Shown piece by piece: positions 46,620-48,367 of a DNA stretch of 48,367 nucleotides. The notes under the pieces were generated by a model. That model worked only from the letters and a program-made list of their open reading frames with translations, did not search any database and was not told where the DNA came from. The number at the start of each line of letters is the position of its first letter. Positions within the stretch are counted from its first letter, which is position 1. This DNA comes from Glaciecola sp047637355 (GTDB taxonomy: Bacteria > Pseudomonadota > Gammaproteobacteria > Enterobacterales > Alteromonadaceae), in contig JBLIKA010000013.1 in assembly GCA_047637355.1 (NCBI GenBank), positions 1 to 48,367 on the forward strand. Reading direction: 5' to 3'. A program made the position numbers and the translations under genes.

Positions 46620-48218
46620 TTATATTTTTTTCTTATGCAGGATTTTATTTTTTAGTGCGTGACCAGGACGAACTCCGGTCATCACGCCTTCTATAACAAC
46701 GGGTATTCCATTTACGATAACAAAATCAATACCAGTAGAGTAGCGGTGCGGGTCAACATAAGTGGAGTTGTCTTGAACCTTAGCAGGGTCCCAAATTACG
46801 ATGTCGGCTTTGTAGTCTTTGGTTAATAAGCCACGATCATTTAGATTCATGCGTGATGCGGGTAAAGAAGTCATCTTTCTTACGGCTTCGGGTAAAGTAA
46901 GAACCCCTTTTTCCCTTGTGTAGAATGCTAATACCCTGGGGTAGGTACCATAGTTACGTGGGTGTGGGCTGCCTTTTTGCCATTCTACACCCCTGCCATC
47001 AGACGCGACTGAAGTCGCGGGGTGGCGCATAATACGTTCAACATCCTCTTGCTGCATTGTATGATAAATACCACGACCACCGCCATTAAGCTGCAGCTCT
47101 ATGGCGAGTTGGGCTGCATTCTCCATCGTTAGCTCTAATTCACGCTGTTGCAGAACCTGTTCGAAGGTTTTGCCTTCCAAGCTAGGGTTGCCAGAATAGC
47201 TACTTATTTGAATTCGCCATAACTCTGTTCCAGAACGTTGTTCAGCCATAATACGAATAACTTCATCACGGATTTTTTGTTGAATTTGAGGATCCTGCAT
47301 CCGCTGAATAAATGCTTTTTGTCCTCCGGCCAAAGACCATTGTGGAAACAAAACGCCTAAATTTGTATTCGACGCGGTGTAAGGATATTGGTCAAGCGTG
47401 ATATCCATGCCTGCGGCACGATGGATATCAATCATCTCTAAGGTTTTAACACTTAAACCCCAAGCCGAAAGGCCAGAGGTTTTATGATGGGAAATATGAA
47501 TAGGAACACCAACTGCAGCGCCAACATCGATCGTCTCTTGAACTGCTTGTAGTACACCCGAGCCTTCGGATCTCATGTGACTAGCATAAAAACCGCCGTA
47601 TTGATGCGCTACCGCAGCTAACTTTTGGAGTTCAGCCGGTGGTGCAAAATTACCCGGAATGTATAAGAGTCCAGAGGATAAGCCGTATGCTCCATCTTGC
47701 ATGGCTGTATCAACCAAGGATTGCATGGCTTGCATTTCTTGCGCAGTGGCGTGGCGATTTTCCCTCTGCATCACTTGTCGACGGACCGTATTGTGACCAA
47801 TTAATAGTCCCACATTTAGGGCGGCGCCATTCTTTTCGAGAGTAGTGAAAAAGTGTTCAACATCACCTGGACTTCCACCGCAGTTTCCACCCAGAATAGT
47901 CGTTACTCCTTGGCGAATATTATTTTCAGCGTCGGGTCGTTTTAATACATCTCGTTCAGCATGAGAGTGCAAATCGATGAATCCGGGACTCACTGCCCTG
48001 CCTCTTGCGTTAATAATAAGAGTCGCTGTAGTTTCACCTAAATTACCAATTTCAACAATAGAGTCGGCGTTAATGGCAATATCTCCCATGTAAGCATCAC
48101 CTCCACTACCATCAATAATGTTAGCATTTTTGATAAGTAGGTCGTATTGCGGGCTTGGTTGATGTGCGCATGATGTTATACATACACACAGCATGAGAAT
48201 AAACGTGTACTGTTTCAT
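46620..48218 (-). CDS. Lipoprotein D-aminoacylase-like amidohydrolase
   Basis: A 532-residue amidohydrolase of the N-acyl-D-amino-acid deacylase type, with a lipoprotein-like signal (CITSC, Cys17). The metal site HxH is in GFIDLHSHAE (about residue 82), a cysteine ligand in GGNCGGSP (about 113), and later histidines in YASHMRSE and HISHHKTSG. The C-terminal small beta domain carries ADIVIWDPAK. Family members remove acyl groups from D-amino acids or act on related cyclic amides. It sits upstream of GH36 on the same strand with 136 bp between, so it could share a transcript, but no functional link is evident. Confidence 0.88.
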   Translation of the reverse strand: MKQYTFILMLCVCITSCAHQPSPQYDLLIKNANIIDGSGGDAYMGDIAINADSIVEIGNLGETTATLIINARGRAVSPGFIDLHSHAERDVLKRPDAENNIRQGVTTILGGNCGGSPGDVEHFFTTLEKNGAALNVGLLIGHNTVRRQVMQRENRHATAQEMQAMQSLVDTAMQDGAYGLSSGLLYIPGNFAPPAELQKLAAVAHQYGGFYASHMRSEGSGVLQAVQETIDVGAAVGVPIHISHHKTSGLSAWGLSVKTLEMIDIHRAAGMDITLDQYPYTASNTNLGVLFPQWSLAGGQKAFIQRMQDPQIQQKIRDEVIRIMAEQRSGTELWRIQISSYSGNPSLEGKTFEQVLQQRELELTMENAAQLAIELQLNGGGRGIYHTMQQEDVERIMRHPATSVASDGRGVEWQKGSPHPRNYGTYPRVLAFYTREKGVLTLPEAVRKMTSLPASRMNLNDRGLLTKDYKADIVIWDPAKVQDNSTYVDPHRYSTGIDFVIVNGIPVVIEGVMTGVRPGHALKNKILHKKKI

Positions 48219-48367
48219 AAAGTTACCGGGGCGAATGGGCTAGTATAAAAATCATAAACAATAAGCACTAGCTACACAATATACACTTGCCTGTATTTGC
48301 GATTTTTGTTGCTGACCTCAGGCGCGTTTGATTGGCATAGAATTGCTTGTGAGCATTTTGCATATTT

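Noticed and set aside
1..48367. CRISPR arrays, tRNA or rRNA genes, IS elements or phage genes
   Set aside because: No regularly spaced repeats, RNA-gene sequence, transposase or phage protein was seen.

Overview
The window looks like chromosomal DNA of a marine Gammaproteobacterium of the Alteromonadales type. This rests on the mix of family members: a DnaJ-related protein, a YgiM-like SH3 protein, a RIO-type kinase, a MipA/OmpV porin-like protein, many lipoproteins, low-to-moderate GC, and saccharide-use genes for an algal glucan and for galactosides. The species cannot be named from the sequence. I see no rRNA, tRNA, CRISPR array, insertion sequence or phage gene.

Layout. 1-13.6 kb is mostly housekeeping and stress genes: the 3' part of an AcuI/YhdH oxidoreductase, an Asp-box lipoprotein with a DnaJ-related gene, a lipoprotein esterase, a GDSL hydrolase, a RIO kinase, katG, a CHK/APH-like kinase, a kynureninase-like PLP enzyme and a LytS/LytR-type two-component pair. 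13.8-35.3 kb is a beta-1,3-glucan (laminarin-type) utilisation locus: a secreted TIM-barrel glycosidase, two overlapping GH17-like genes without signal peptides, a secreted GH17-like enzyme, two GPH-family sugar symporters, a lipoprotein malectin-GH16 laminarinase, a very large GH149/GH161-like beta-1,3-glucan phosphorylase and a GH3 beta-glucosidase. An SH3 membrane protein and a two-gene RND efflux system sit inside it. 35.4-39.4 kb holds a MipA/OmpV protein, a MocA-like nucleotidyltransferase, an XdhC-like protein and a FadR-type regulator. 39.5-46.5 kb holds a De Ley-Doudoroff-like galactose module (sugar dehydrogenase, KDGal kinase, SMP-30 lactonase) and a cytoplasmic GH36 alpha-galactosidase, with a DUF885 lipoprotein between them. 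A lipoprotein D-aminoacylase-like amidohydrolase ends the window.

How the genes may work together (inference). The lipoprotein GH16 and the exported GH17-like and TIM-barrel enzymes would cut beta-1,3-glucan outside the cytoplasm. The GPH symporters would import oligosaccharides. The two signal-less GH17-like proteins, the phosphorylase and the apparently signal-less GH3 would process them inside the cell, so that part of the glucose is released as glucose-1-phosphate. The galactose module would oxidise galactose released by GH36 to galactonate and then phosphorylate 2-keto-3-deoxygalactonate. The dehydratase and aldolase for that route are not in the window, and no TonB-dependent receptor is present either.

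The most notable non-coding signals are a three-way-junction-like fold (25967-26039) and a perfect 11-bp inverted repeat (26108-26142), both upstream of the GH16-phosphorylase operon, several strong hairpins at convergent gene ends, and a TATCATA-type motif found in the regulator/dehydrogenase intergenic region and again upstream of GH36.
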